Source: Pogonophryne albipinna (Eukaryota; Chordata; Actinopteri; Perciformes; Artedidraconidae). From it: a stretch of DNA of 64,000 bases. The position numbers and the translations under genes were made by a program. The stretch lies in contig CM053264.1 of the NCBI GenBank assembly GCA_028583405.1, positions 6,389,530-6,453,529 of the forward strand, given 5' to 3'. Shown one piece after another: positions 36,313 through 50,716 of this stretch. The first letter of the stretch is position 1, and each line of letters opens with the position of its first letter. The notes beneath the pieces were generated by a model. The model saw only the letters and a list, made by a program, of their open reading frames with translations, did not search any database and was not told the origin of the DNA.

Positions 36313-38384
36313 TACGTGTCACTCACATGTATGCTAAACATGAAGCTCCAGCATCAGGCAGTTAAGCCTAGAAAGCATTTTAAGTATCGTAAGCAGTTTC
36401 TTAACGTACAAAACAAACACTTACTTTGCCCCAAACTATGATCCTTAACTAAACATTATCAAGCAGTCTTTTCACCTGAACACAATTAAGTAGTTATGTT
36501 TCAATACACAAAGTTAACAATGGGTTTAAAACTGTAACAAAACATGTTTCCCTAGTCTAAACTAAATTAGCACGCTGTTGTTTCTAGAACATAATTTTAG
36601 AAGGCTGTTCTTTGTAATTGTTAGCAACGATTGCACCTCTGAAAACGTTATTATCTGCCCGTCAGGTGTTTATTAAAGGTGATAGATATAACATCCTGAT
36701 TATACAGATTTATGGGGAAAAGGGCGCCTGCTCCTCTCACAGTGAATATATAAGATTCAGGTTGTGAATAAGAAGTCAATGCAGAAAAAAAACAGCTTTT
36801 TAAGATAAAAGGTGTTTTGACAATTAAAGTTCAAAGAGCAAAATGCCTTGGCAGTCATCCTGTGAACACATCGACCTAATTAAACGTTTTGATCCAGTAT
36901 TATCACTGCTTTGGTAAATATGTGAGTGGTTGGAGAGGTACCGTCTGTACCGTCTGTTAACAAAGCCAGGAAGACAAACTAAGAGAGCTTTGGTGACTGT
37001 CAAAAATTCTATATATATATTTCTTTATTTTTGCCTTGATCAGAACTCAAGTTCACACACATTTGAATTCAGGGATCCCTTTGAACAATATTTCTCCACA
37101 TCAGAAATGAGTTTGAAAGCTTCTCAAGACTGAAGGAATGTTAATTAAAAAGATATTTACCAGCAGTGTTTGTACAGCTCTTGCTCTTGTCATTCCTGTA
37201 TGAATGTGATTACTTTAATGTTTGTTCTCTTATTTGCTGCATGAGCTTCTGGATATTAGCATAACAGCCTAATCTTGAATAAGCCAGTGTTACATTTATT
37301 AATGAATCTGAGCAATTTATCTCTTTCAATTAAACGCTCAGATTAAGAAAGCTGAGCACAGCAAATGGTTTTTTTTTTTAAATCTTTGGGCATTTGGGTT
37401 TCCCTTAGCTTACTGATTCTTGTCAAATGTTCTGATGAACAGCAAATTCATCAAATTAACATTCACACAAACGCACATTGGTTGACAGGAAGCATTGCGT
37501 AAATGTAGAAATGGATCCCTAAATGTGTAAATATGACTTGACATTAACACATTTGTTGTTAATCTATTTTTATGTGAATACAATTGGTTTTTTTGCAGAG
37601 TTAGTAATGAGTATTTAAAAATGGCTCTGTATTTTTTTGTAATAGTTTGTTGATATATATTAAGATTGTCTTATTGAAGGAGCTCTAATATTATAACAGG
37701 GCCTCTTTAAGCTAAACCTTTAAGTAGATTGTTTGGGTTTAGACAGAACAGTAATCACAAACCCTTTTGATAATCAAGTCATCTTAGTCATTAATAATGC
37801 CCTATTACATATACGAGTAAAACTATAAAAGTTCAATACAAAAACTTCTATAAACCTGAACTTCTACTTGTATCGCACCATATTGGAAATGAAAATGATA
37901 TCCTTGGTTACTTTAAATTGACAACGACAAGTGTTAAATTAAATTAGACACGTGGTGTATTTTGCAGTGAAATTGCACAGCAGGCTGAGAAAGTTGACCT
38001 TAACATTGGGGTGCAATGCTACCATCAATTTCGAGGAGGGAAATTACAGTCATTTTCCTTCTGACATTCATTTAGCGCCTTGATTCAGCGTCTGATGGAA
38101 GTGACAAACAGACCCTGTTTCTAGGAGACGATAAACTTCCGTCAGTGCTGATGGGAGACAGCAGGAAACATCAACCCAACCTCAAAGCTTCAATTACCTG
38201 CTGGAAAATGCAGATTGTATCACAGGCCTCCTCTCCAATGTCCTCGCACTGTGGAGGAGATTAGACCAATCTGGGTTTGTATCTGTGGAGCTGCCAAGGT
38301 GCGCTGCATGGGCCAACAGCTTCCTTTTCATCGGGAACCAAGTGGAGAGAGTGTCCCTTTTGATTAAGGGTTTTGGACAGGGCC

Positions 38385-38400
38385 GGGGGGGGGGGGGGGG
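38385..38400 (+). repeat. G16 homopolymer
   Basis: A run of 16 G flanked by CC and CCCGGC, with potential quadruplex character like the runs at 31.6 and 32.7 kb. Confidence 0.9.
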
Positions 38401-38742
38401 CCCGGCACAGGCTGGCGTGGTGCCGCGTTGCACTGCAGGTCTGAGGGCCCGCCTCCCTGTGGTGGAGAGTTCACAAATCTTCAGTCACACACGCCGCATG
38501 GAGCCCAGGCTAATGGCCAGAGTTGTCAGTTTACAGAAACCAAGGATGCTCAATGGCATTTAATAATATGATCACAATCTAAATGGAAGTGTACATTTCT
38601 ACCGTGAAGCAAAGGAGTACTGACTGCTCCTTGGTCATAGAAACATATTGTGAATCACTTTTTAAAATATTCAGAGAGAAAGATTTAAAGTGACTACCTA
38701 CTGTTTGAGAATAGAATTGGGAGGGATGAAACCCCTCTTTAA

Positions 38743-39036
38743 TGGTCACACATGCAGAGCACACAGCACACACAGTGAAATGTGTTCTCTGCTTTTAACC
38801 CATCCTAGTACCAGGAGTCTAGTACTAGGAGCCACAGTGGGCAGCTAGTGTACAGCGGCCGGGGAGTGAGGGGGGAAGGGGGATGTCCGGTGCCTTCCTC
38901 AAGGGCACCACGGCAGGGCAGGAGGTGAACTGGGAGCTCTCCAAGTAGAAGTCCATATTTAGGTCTGGTCGGGGACATGAAACGGCGACTCTATGGCTCA
39001 CAGTCCAAGCCCCTACTTACTGGGCCACTGCCGGAG
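38743..39036. repeat. Teleost interspersed repeat (AGCACACAGCACACACAGTG family)
   Basis: The order of motifs CACACAGTGAAATGTGTTCT, GCTTTTAACCCATCCTAGTA, GTGCCTTCCTCAAGGGCACC, GGGCAGGAGGTGAACTGGGA and a closing CTTACTGGGCCACTGCCGG is that of a widespread fish repeat. It is well preserved here and non-coding. Confidence 0.65.
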
Positions 39037-40930
<1,894 letters not shown>

Positions 40931-41422
40931 CGTGCACACATGCACATTTCTCTCACACACGATGCCAATTATTGACTTGACATGTTGGAATCTGTCCATG
41001 GTGCTGAAACGACTCGCTGCTCGCTTGAGGATTAACTCTTTCCTGCTGGCTGCATGGGAACTAAAATCCCCTAAATCATGTTTTCACACTTTTAGACCTG
41101 CTTATTATAACTTTATTACACATAAATAGACACCATAGTTTCTGTTTGCACTATGCAGATACACTAGGGTCAGTCCTGAGGCTTATTTCTTAAAATATTA
41201 CAACCATAACAGCATTAAAATAGAACCATAAGGAATAAACATAATACAATGCAGATCAGTTTGTACTTTTAGGTCACTGTATTTAGTATATAATGAAATA
41301 AGTCACTTGTAAATAAATCACTGTTGTTTACATAATTTCCGCTTTAAGTCCCAATATGCTTTCTACATTATTGGAATTAATGATTTTCCATCAGCAGTTG
41401 TTCGAGGCCGCTCAAATTGCAA

Positions 41423-41425
<3 letters not shown>

Positions 41426-41494
<69 letters not shown>

Positions 41495-41510
41495 TTGTGT
41501 GTGCGTGTGT
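41426..41510. repeat. (GT)n microsatellite
   Basis: About 33 GT units from 41426 to 41492, then an imperfect GTATTTGTGTGTGCGTGTG tail. Confidence 0.95.
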
Positions 41511-42212
41511 GTGATTAGAGATTCGATTGCGTCACGGGATAGGCAGCCGGGACAGATGACCGGCGCAGATGTAGTGAAGTCAGCAAAAACAAAACCGGTA
41601 ATCAGAGTTTTCGGTTTTCAAAATAGAAGCATTGCTTAACGTGAAGGGGTTAAATAAACTATTTGATTTGACTAATTCGTTTCTCCTCTCTGGTTAATGG
41701 CTCAGGGTAAAAAACGTGCCTTTTCAAAATAGGTAGAAGTGTATATAACTTTGGATTATATGACACTTGAGAGCCAATTACATTTAGAAACATGTATGTA
41801 CTTGTTTAATTACATATGATATACAATGTCTGGGACTCCTATGACTATTACACACAATAGTAAGACTTAACATTAACAGATTTGGGCTTGCTGGATTCCC
41901 TGTTCTCCAATAAGAGTAATGCTTTCAATGGTAACCTAGCAGACATTGCAACCAAACTAGGAATATTAATGTGAACCCACTTTATTTGATTAAATTAGAT
42001 GTGATCTCAACAGAATTATGTTGCAATTACGACGTTTATGTGATGAAATGCTTATTCAGATTCCAAATGTATGTAATTAGAAATATTGCTTTATTGCAAT
42101 TTGGACGAGATACTCAGGATACGGTTGTTGTTTTCCTGACTAAATAAAAAATTGTGGAAAAAACGAGATATTTACCTTATGTATCCGATGTGTAAGGAAG
42201 CTGTTAAATGAG

Positions 42213-42279
42213 ACGACGTGTGCGTAAAGATTTTATTGTGAAAGTGAAACGATGTGTGCGTAAAGATGTTATTGTGAAA
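42213..42279 (+). repeat. Short tandem duplication upstream of hs6st3
   Basis: GTGTGCGTAAAGATTTTATT with GTGAAAG, and GTGTGCGTAAAGATGTTATT with GTGAAAG, are adjacent near-copies of about 32 bp. They lie about 410 nt before the hs6st3 start codon, at the edge of the CG-rich promoter zone. Confidence 0.8.
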
Positions 42280-42686
42280 GCCCTGACCGGAAGTCCGTGT
42301 GTTAATGTTGTCCAACTTGCCTCTCCTGGCTCAGATAGCGATCAGCAGTTGACTCTGGCAGGACAGCCGAGCCTGAACGCTCCTCCGGCGGGGATGTGCC
42401 GTTTCGTCGTGACGTCTCCAAAGGTGCCAGTGTGACATATTCAAGGAAAAAGATACATAAATGTTCCAGGAAATAATTGCATGTTTAGCGTGAAAGCTCC
42501 AAGTTTCAGACCTGCTCTTGTGCGACGCCAGTGAAAGCACTCCTGCAGGAGATGTTTGCACAACTCCAAATTGTGAGGGACAGGAGCACCGACAGTGAAG
42601 CGGCAGGATGAGACCCGGGGGAGAGGAACAACACTCGGACATCACGTTACCGTTTGTGCCGGCGGCGTGATTTACAGTTTTCCACC
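42280..42686 (+). promoter_or_regulatory. hs6st3 promoter and 5' UTR zone
   Basis: GC and CpG content rise sharply from about 42280 into exon 1. An ETS-type ACCGGAAGT motif is at about 42285-42293. No TATA box is evident. The stretch probably holds the start site and 5' leader of hs6st3. Confidence 0.45.
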
Positions 42687-45600
42687 ATGGAGGAGAAGTT
42701 CAACAGACTCATCTTCATCCCCATCGCGGCGGTGCTCTTCTTAATGATCGGCTACCAGTATGTGTGCCCGGCGGACAGCAACACCTGCTACTTCAGAAGT
42801 GACGACAAGGGGCTCTTCCAGCGCTACTCCTCCGGGTTTGAGTTAGTTTACACGGAGCCGGAGGCGGACGAGGACCTTCCCTCCAAAATAACATCCAAAT
42901 TTAACTTCACAGAGCGGAACCTGGACAGGCACGTTGATTTCAAAATCCGAGGGGATGATGTGATGGTGTTCCTGCACATCCAGAAGACCGGCGGCACCAC
43001 GTTCGGGCGTCACCTGGTGAAGAACATCCAGCTGGAGCAGCCCTGCGACTGCATGGCCGGCCAGAGGAAATGCACCTGTCACCGGCCCGGGAGAGCAGAT
43101 TCCTGGCTCTTCTCCCGGTTCTCCACGGGCTGGAGCTGCGGGCTGCACGCGGACTGGACCGAGCTCACGAGCTGCGTGCCCACCGTGATGAACAAGAGGG
43201 ACAAGAAGAGTGTCCAGAAGAACAAAAGGTGAGACTGGGACACAGGTCAAGTCACTTACTAAACACATAAGCCCATTCACTCATTCATTTACTTGCTTTC
43301 TCATTTAGTCACACTCATTTGCTAACTCAACTCATTAGCACATTCACTCACTAACCTATTCGACTTCCTCACTTGTTTACTCACTCATTCACTTAATCTC
43401 TCACTTATTCAGTCTTTATTTCCCTCCCTCACTCATTTGCTCATTTGCTCATTCCCTGTTTTTCACTTATTTACCGGCATCATCCATTATTCACTCACTC
43501 ATTCACTTGCTCCCTCCCATTATCCACTCACATAGTTTCTCGCTCCCTCACTAAATTCACTCCCTCACCCAAACACAATTACTCACACACTTTTATAGGT
43601 TTACGCACAGACCCATGTTCTTAATGATGAGTGTTGAATAAGATGTAGAAGTGAACTGATGCAGAATCCTTGGAGTAATTGAAACGATTAGTTGATTAAT
43701 TGATTAATCAAATGACCGGACGACAGTTTTCATAATGCGAGTGCCAGTAGATTACAATGAGCTGTTGAGCTTATTTTGCTTACCTCCAAGTCAAAGGTCT
43801 CTTCAACACTCATTTCTCCCTGGCTTCTAATTTATTTCATGTTCTGATTGGCATGTAATGCAGCACATAGAGGCGTTATAGAACTGCAGTTTTAACACGT
43901 TCACCACACGGTCTGTCGACAGCCGTCTCCTGAGGCACACTCAGAATCAGACAGGCCCTTCCTCCACCGAAGGTCCGTTTCAATTTCCTGTAATTACAGC
44001 CGTCATACAGCTAAGCTTAAGGGAGTAAATCACTTAAGAAGGGCAGGGTCCTCTGGGGTGTGCCGTGTTCGTGTTGAAGCCAATTTGGCAGTGTTGGTTC
44101 AGAGAGCAAATCTCCATATGTTCCAGAGAGCGGTAAAGGGAGCGCCTTTCGAGAACCCTTCCAACCCATTAGCCTTCCTCCGTGGCAGCCATCACACTTA
44201 ATTTAACGCTTTTAAATAGTTTTGAAGAGACGCCGCGGTGTGAGTCAACAACACTTGTCAGCTCGATATAATAGTAAGTGCAAAATCATCAGGCATTAAC
44301 ATTGGAAGTTGCTGGCTGATTGCGGACGCCGTTTTCCTTCCAAATCTGGGCAGTAATTTACCGCTTCTAACGGTTGATTTTATCATTAAGGGAGGTGTTT
44401 AATGGAGGGTCAAGTTTCCACTCAGAGCCGATGAGTGGTGAATTAGACAGACTTTGCTGTGGTTTATCACAGCAGCAGACAATATAATATGATGCGACAC
44501 GGAGTACTCAGTGATAATGCAATACTTTATCGATCCGAAAGCAAACTACTCATTCTCTGGGTGCTTCCACAGGGAGGTCAGAGGTCACCGCAGCCCCTGA
44601 GCTGCTTTACATATTCAGCGTCTTGCTCAAGGACACGTTTGTATCTTCTGTGTATTGACTACAGGGATCATTCCTGGTTGATTTTCTTTGCACACTGAAA
44701 ATACCAAGCAACCATCCGTTCTTTAAATAGATGATTAAATGAAGTCGTTTCAGATAAATGCTTCTGACTACAGAGTACACAGAGCTTGTTTTGCACTATG
44801 TTGCCACCAGGTTTCATGTTGCACTTTTATCTGAGCTGAAAGGCTTTTGTCCTGTAGCCCTGGGCGATATAGCCCCGCATGATGGACTGTGACGGAAAGC
44901 ATGCGTCTGTTTTTCTGCTAGCGCATTTCAGCCTAATACCAAATGTAATCTGATCTATTCCCTAAATTCACTCTGCTTCTGTAGATTGGAGAATTTCAGC
45001 CTTTTTAGAAGTTAAAAGAGATTAGTCATTTTCCAATGCAACTATAATTCCCATTGCTTCTACCTGAGGTCCAATGACTTAGTAGTAGGCTGAACCGATT
45101 TCATGTACTTTACAAAGCACTCAACATTTTTTCCTTAGGCTGATTGCTAAACACAATCCAACTTAGTGAAGGCATGTTTTGAAGTATGACTCTCGTCTTA
45201 TACAAGTCACATATAGCAATGGGGATGCAGACAGTGAAGGATCAAACATCCTGGGAATGGATGACGCCCACACCTATCTGAAGGCTACATCCTACAGAGT
45301 CTTATCTCAGACCGTACACTGGTTTATTCAACTCCTGAGCACAACATACAGCATTTCTATATCCATACCAATAAGTACATTAAATACAGAAGTACAATCC
45401 TGAGAATCTCCATTGTCTGTTTCTTTATACTTCAACATCATTATACACTAAATCCAAATGAACCACGCCAATTAAAGGGTTTTTGGGTATTTCTCCAGTT
45501 TAGTTATTTCACTTCAAACTATGAAGAACAATGGGGCATTGACATTTCAGCTTTTTTAGTCAAGGTTACATTCACTTCATCGCTTCACGCAGGTGTGATG

Positions 45601-48600
45601 TTGGCCACCAGAACTGGACCCATCAAAAAGAATATTGTAACCATCTCTAGGGACCCAAACATCTGGCCTCCCTCCTTGTCAGTGTATCCATAAAATATTT
45701 ATTCTACATGTAAAGATGAATATTTGACTCTTTTAATGCATGTTGTCCTGCTGGTCCGCTCTGTATACAGAAGCATCTGTCTGCTTCTGAGCACTCCATA
45801 GTCACCTTGAGATCACACCACTAAATTCATCAACTACAGATTATAAAAACATAGGAATATGATTGCAGGAATGGTTAATAATGTATACATATCTCTGCTC
45901 TGATTATGGTTTGATGACATTTGAAAAGCCTTAAAGTAGACATGCTGCATAATGCCAAGAACATCAAAGAATTATCACTACTAACTTATTGGTTTCAAGA
46001 ACAATTGGCATACTGACATGCTTTAAAACGTAAAGCAGGAGACCTAGCAACCGATTTAGCCAATCAGCGGAAGGATATACGGATGACTACGTTACACAAT
46101 ATATACGATTAATGAATTGATTATATATTCTCTCTACCTGTCTGCATAATAAATCAAAAATAAAATATGTCTTTGTTCTTAGATGTTGGGGTTGCTAACG
46201 AAATAAGTAATACATCTCTCCTGACAATGGCATCAGTTAATAGAAACAGATTTCTCCGGATATATAACCACCTATAATGGCCCTTTTACATATCCTAGGC
46301 CGCTGTTCATTTATAAGGATAACTATATTCACTTCCAAGGTTTGTTGTTCCTTTCCTTTTAATGTTCCGTCCTGTCTAACATGTGCTGCACTAACTTGCA
46401 TCTCTCCTAATGTCTGGCAATATCCCTCCAGATACTCAAACTTCAGTGAACAACACATTCAAGTAGTATCTGATAGGTGCGCCACTGGTCCGAGGCTCCT
46501 GTGGGGCTTTGCTCGCAGCATTCACATCGCAGCGGGATACACAACTGCCATACGGGCCTGATGTCAAACCTACTCCAATTTCCGGACTGCCCTGTTCGTC
46601 CTCGGACTCACACCGAGCAGTCAGAGAGTGTAACCTTATTGCTGACCTCATTATTTCAGATTAGAGCGAAGAATACAGTCTGGCCAACAGAAAGATCTGC
46701 CTGAGTCTAATAAGCCTGGTTCTTTCTAGTCACAGTTAAGGTGGTTTTAGCAGTTCATTTGGCAAAATCACCCTATTACTGGTGACGATAATGGCATTAA
46801 AATATGCAAAAATATGCTGACAAGGTTTAGTAGTCACACGGGGATGGTGAAAAAGATGATTTTATCACATAGCAGTATTCAAGATATTCTGTCTTTGCTC
46901 AAGCTAAACCATTTTCCTCTGAGATTCTTACTACTATATATGGGAGAAACATCTAATTGCACGTTTTGACATGAATCTCCCCTTTTAGTCACAGTGAGTC
47001 AGTTTAAATCCTCACCCAAAGAGAGCTATACGCAGAGATTTCAGAGAGGAATGTATGTTATTCTGAAGATGCCCTACGTCTGATGCAGTGTCTCTTAAAG
47101 GCTTTAGGCGTAATACCGCCCTTTAAGTGTCAGCGTTGCTTTTGACTGTAATGTCAATCTTGAAGCTTACACCTCAAGTTCATGCAAGCTGCTGACAGCC
47201 AAGCATTGTTGTACAAACTCAATGTGACAAGAACGCTGAATGACACAAACTATTCAACCTTCAGTCGCCCGAAGTTATATAAAACGGATCCCAGTGGATC
47301 TGTGATGCCTTAAAGTAAGACTATTAAAGCGTTTAGGGAAAGAAATGGCACATTCCTCTAGAAATGAAAAGCTATAAGCAGTGAAAAGTATCCTTGCTCA
47401 AGGTGAACACTACTCTATGACACTTAGCTTAATGCCAAACAAAGCATTTAGGATTATCCCATAATTACTTGTAGCCAAAAGTTAGACCTTGTTCAAGGAA
47501 AAGAGGCAGATGTCCTCAAATTGGTGACTTGGATTCCGTACATTTGAGCAGGATCTTCATTTCACTGCAGCTCTGATTCGTCACTCCTCGTGCGTGGGAA
47601 GGTATGTACAGTACCTGACATCAGAGTTTTATTTTTGGCAGGGGTGAATGTACAGGTCTTTCCCTATGCTGCAGCCTGATGCTGTGAGGTAGGCAGATAT
47701 AAAGCATTAATGTCTCTTCAGTGAGCATTTAGTCACCTTCCTGTATGCCCTTACACAACACTGGCTTAGCGCTCTGAATGATGCAAAAGCAATGATATCA
47801 AATGTTAGCTAACGAGGTATAGATGTGTGTCACTGTATGTGTCACACTAAAAACAACATATCCTCACAATCCTGTCAATGACGTCTGGCCTAGTTAAGAT
47901 ACATGGAACATGAATTGGCATATTGTTATTTATACCACAGTCTAGAGTGCCAATGTCATGGGTAATGTGACGTTTGTCTAACAGCAAAAAGGTGATGTAT
48001 TTGCCTTGTCTTTTGGTGTATAGTTTTAATTTATTTGAATCTAAAGATAAATAATACAATATATTGATAGCCTTACATTTCGGGATATTATCTAATTCCT
48101 TTTCTTTCCTGATTTTTTACTTTGAGCTTACACATCCTGACAAACATTTACACACTGCATTACATTTTCCTTTTTCTTCTTTTAGATTAAATTATAATGA
48201 ATTTCAGTTATAACACCCTATTTTTGGTACATTTTTAGCATTGGACACACTTTGTTGTCAGCATGTTGGTGGCGTCCTGCTGTGTTCATGTGGCACCTTA
48301 AGATACGAGAGATCTTTGATGTGTAGAAGTAATTGAAACACTAATATTCCAAATCTGCATTTAAACCTAAACCATGAATAAATAACAGCCTAAGCCTAGC
48401 TGTGCAGTCTATTGCATTATAAGGATTTTTCTAAAACCTTCTTCTGCAAGCACTGGTGGATTTTGATGTTCTGTTTACAGCTTGTGTTGACACACTTATA
48501 CAGTTAGTGAAGTCTTGTGGGAACATTTCCAAATATCCTGCTGGTAATTACCACGGTTGCTATGTGAAAACATTTTGTACTTGGCAGCAAACAACCAACG

Positions 48601-50648
48601 ATTTGTGTCAAAAATACACACCTTTAGTTTAACACCACAGGCTAAATGCCCTACTTGCTAGAGAACTTGTTTTAGTTAACATATCCAGATTTAGCCAGCA
48701 GCTAATAGTACATGTGAGAAGCCAAAGATTCCACCATGTTGTCTTGTCACAGAGTTAATCCTATATTCCACTATATGGTTTAAACATTACATGTTACTTG
48801 TTAGACGCTTTGATCCAAAGCGACTTACATACTCAATGGGCAATCTCCACAGGAGCAATTTGGGGTGAAGTGTCTCAGGGACACAACGACAAGCTGACTG
48901 CAGTGGGGTTTGAACCTGTGACCCCCTGATCCCAACACCAACGCACCTCCCACTGCGCCACACGCCTCCCAAACCTTGGTACATCTTGTTATCAATCCCA
49001 CGCCTCATTTGCTGTTTTTTGTCAACTTGACAATCGATTCTTTTTAATATATGCTTTCTTACTTCACCACTATGTATGACTTTATAATGACTTGCATGCA
49101 TCTCATAAGTATGCAAAAACTTCTTCTGATTCTGATTGAAGTATTAACATTTCTTTCACAATTTCAGATACAATCTCATAATCTGGGAATGTTAAAATGA
49201 CAGTGAAAGAATAAAAACAAATATCTAATCAGTAAAAAGGGAAACAATTCTGTATCCAAATGTAATTATTTTAAAAACTAGATAAGGATATTCAATCATG
49301 ATAAAGCATGTTTTCTGGTAATTCAATTATAGTGACAAATAAAAAGTTAAAACGTGTGAATTAAAAGCTTTTTATTTATTTATTTAATTTAGTAATTAAT
49401 TAAATAATACAGGCCTAGCGTCTAATATAACAATCTAAAATATCACAAGTAAACAGCAAGTAAATAGTATATTATATTTTGTATAGCAGCAACTGTTATC
49501 TGTGTTGGTTATTCTCGCGTCCAGGAGAGAAGTTTTAAAAAAGGAGACTAATTGAGTCTCTGTGAAAGTTCAAATTGGTACTTTAATTAAAAATATGGCG
49601 CGGTAATGTTACAAACAGGAGAATGATCAGACAGAAAAGCAGCTGTCGCCTGGCTCTCGCAAGCGGAGAAAAGAGGCCGAACCCCTCAGGTCCCGCTGTT
49701 TATATATCCTCTGCTGGCTCTTCCCTGCGGGCCGACTCTCCACGTTTTAATGTCCGTTGTTACACATATCAGAGGATACAGACATTGTACATTCAATATA
49801 TATCTAAACACGCCTTTTCTCCTCCTTAACTCTTTCATGACTTTTCATTTAACACATTCTAAACGCTGTAATCAATACTCCAAAAAAATACAGGAAATAC
49901 TTCACGGCAGTTTGGTTTCCGGTCGTTCTGGATGTTGTCACATGCTACCCATATCTGTAAACAATAACGTACTCAAATAAACGGTACCTTCATTTAATAT
50001 TCAACAATAATAATATCTCGACGTCTATAGTTGTAGTGTTGAAATCAGTAGGTTTCGGTGTGCAACATCATATCATATCGCTGCTAAATTCACCTCTATA
50101 GTAAATGGTATGTTAGCCTCATGCTAAATGCTAACCGGAGATGAAAGATTTTTCAGAATAAAAGCTTAACAACTGGTTGTGCACAAGAACTTCTGGTTTT
50201 TCAGTATAAAACAGCATTTAAACTGACGGTATGTTTAAGGTACTTTATGCCATTAAAAACATTGATTTTAATTTCTAACACAACACAAACAAGAGGCATT
50301 GCCCAGGCCTTATCACCTGTTAGACACGTGCTGCTGCCAATGGCTGAGCTGCATAAAGCTCAATACTTTGTACTATTGTAAAGTGATATAATGGATCAAT
50401 TGACTGATTCACCATGCATGTTGTTTCTGTCAAGTCAACCCCCTTCATGACAGAGAGCAGCATGTCGTATTCTTGTGGGAAATGTGAGATATTCAGAGGA
50501 TATTGGTAATCTCCACACTCCTTAGGGGGATTAGGGACAGTCAAAGACTACCGTTATTATACGGGGGAGGAGGAAGAGGGAGATTAATCCAGAAGTCCGG
50601 AGACCTGTCGACTGGATTGAAGATTTCTTTTTACGAAAGAGTGCGTTT

Positions 50649-50716
<68 letters not shown>

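Larger units (their letters stand above)
30536..38742. other. dzip1-hs6st3 intergenic DNA, no gene recognised
   Basis: Many open frames of 60-150 codons occur on both strands, but none shows a family motif, splice-consistent exon set or codon bias I trust. G runs sit at 31647-31662 and 32742-32755, and a third at 38385-38400. A tRNA-box-like repeat fragment is at 36166-36312. Several stretches, for example 37150-37370, have the AT-rich, ATTA-motif look of developmental enhancers, but conservation cannot be judged from one sequence. Confidence 0.4.

Noticed and set aside
46277..46561. 94-codon frame with several Cys
   Set aside because: Overlapping frames on both strands are equally open, and there is no domain or exon signal.
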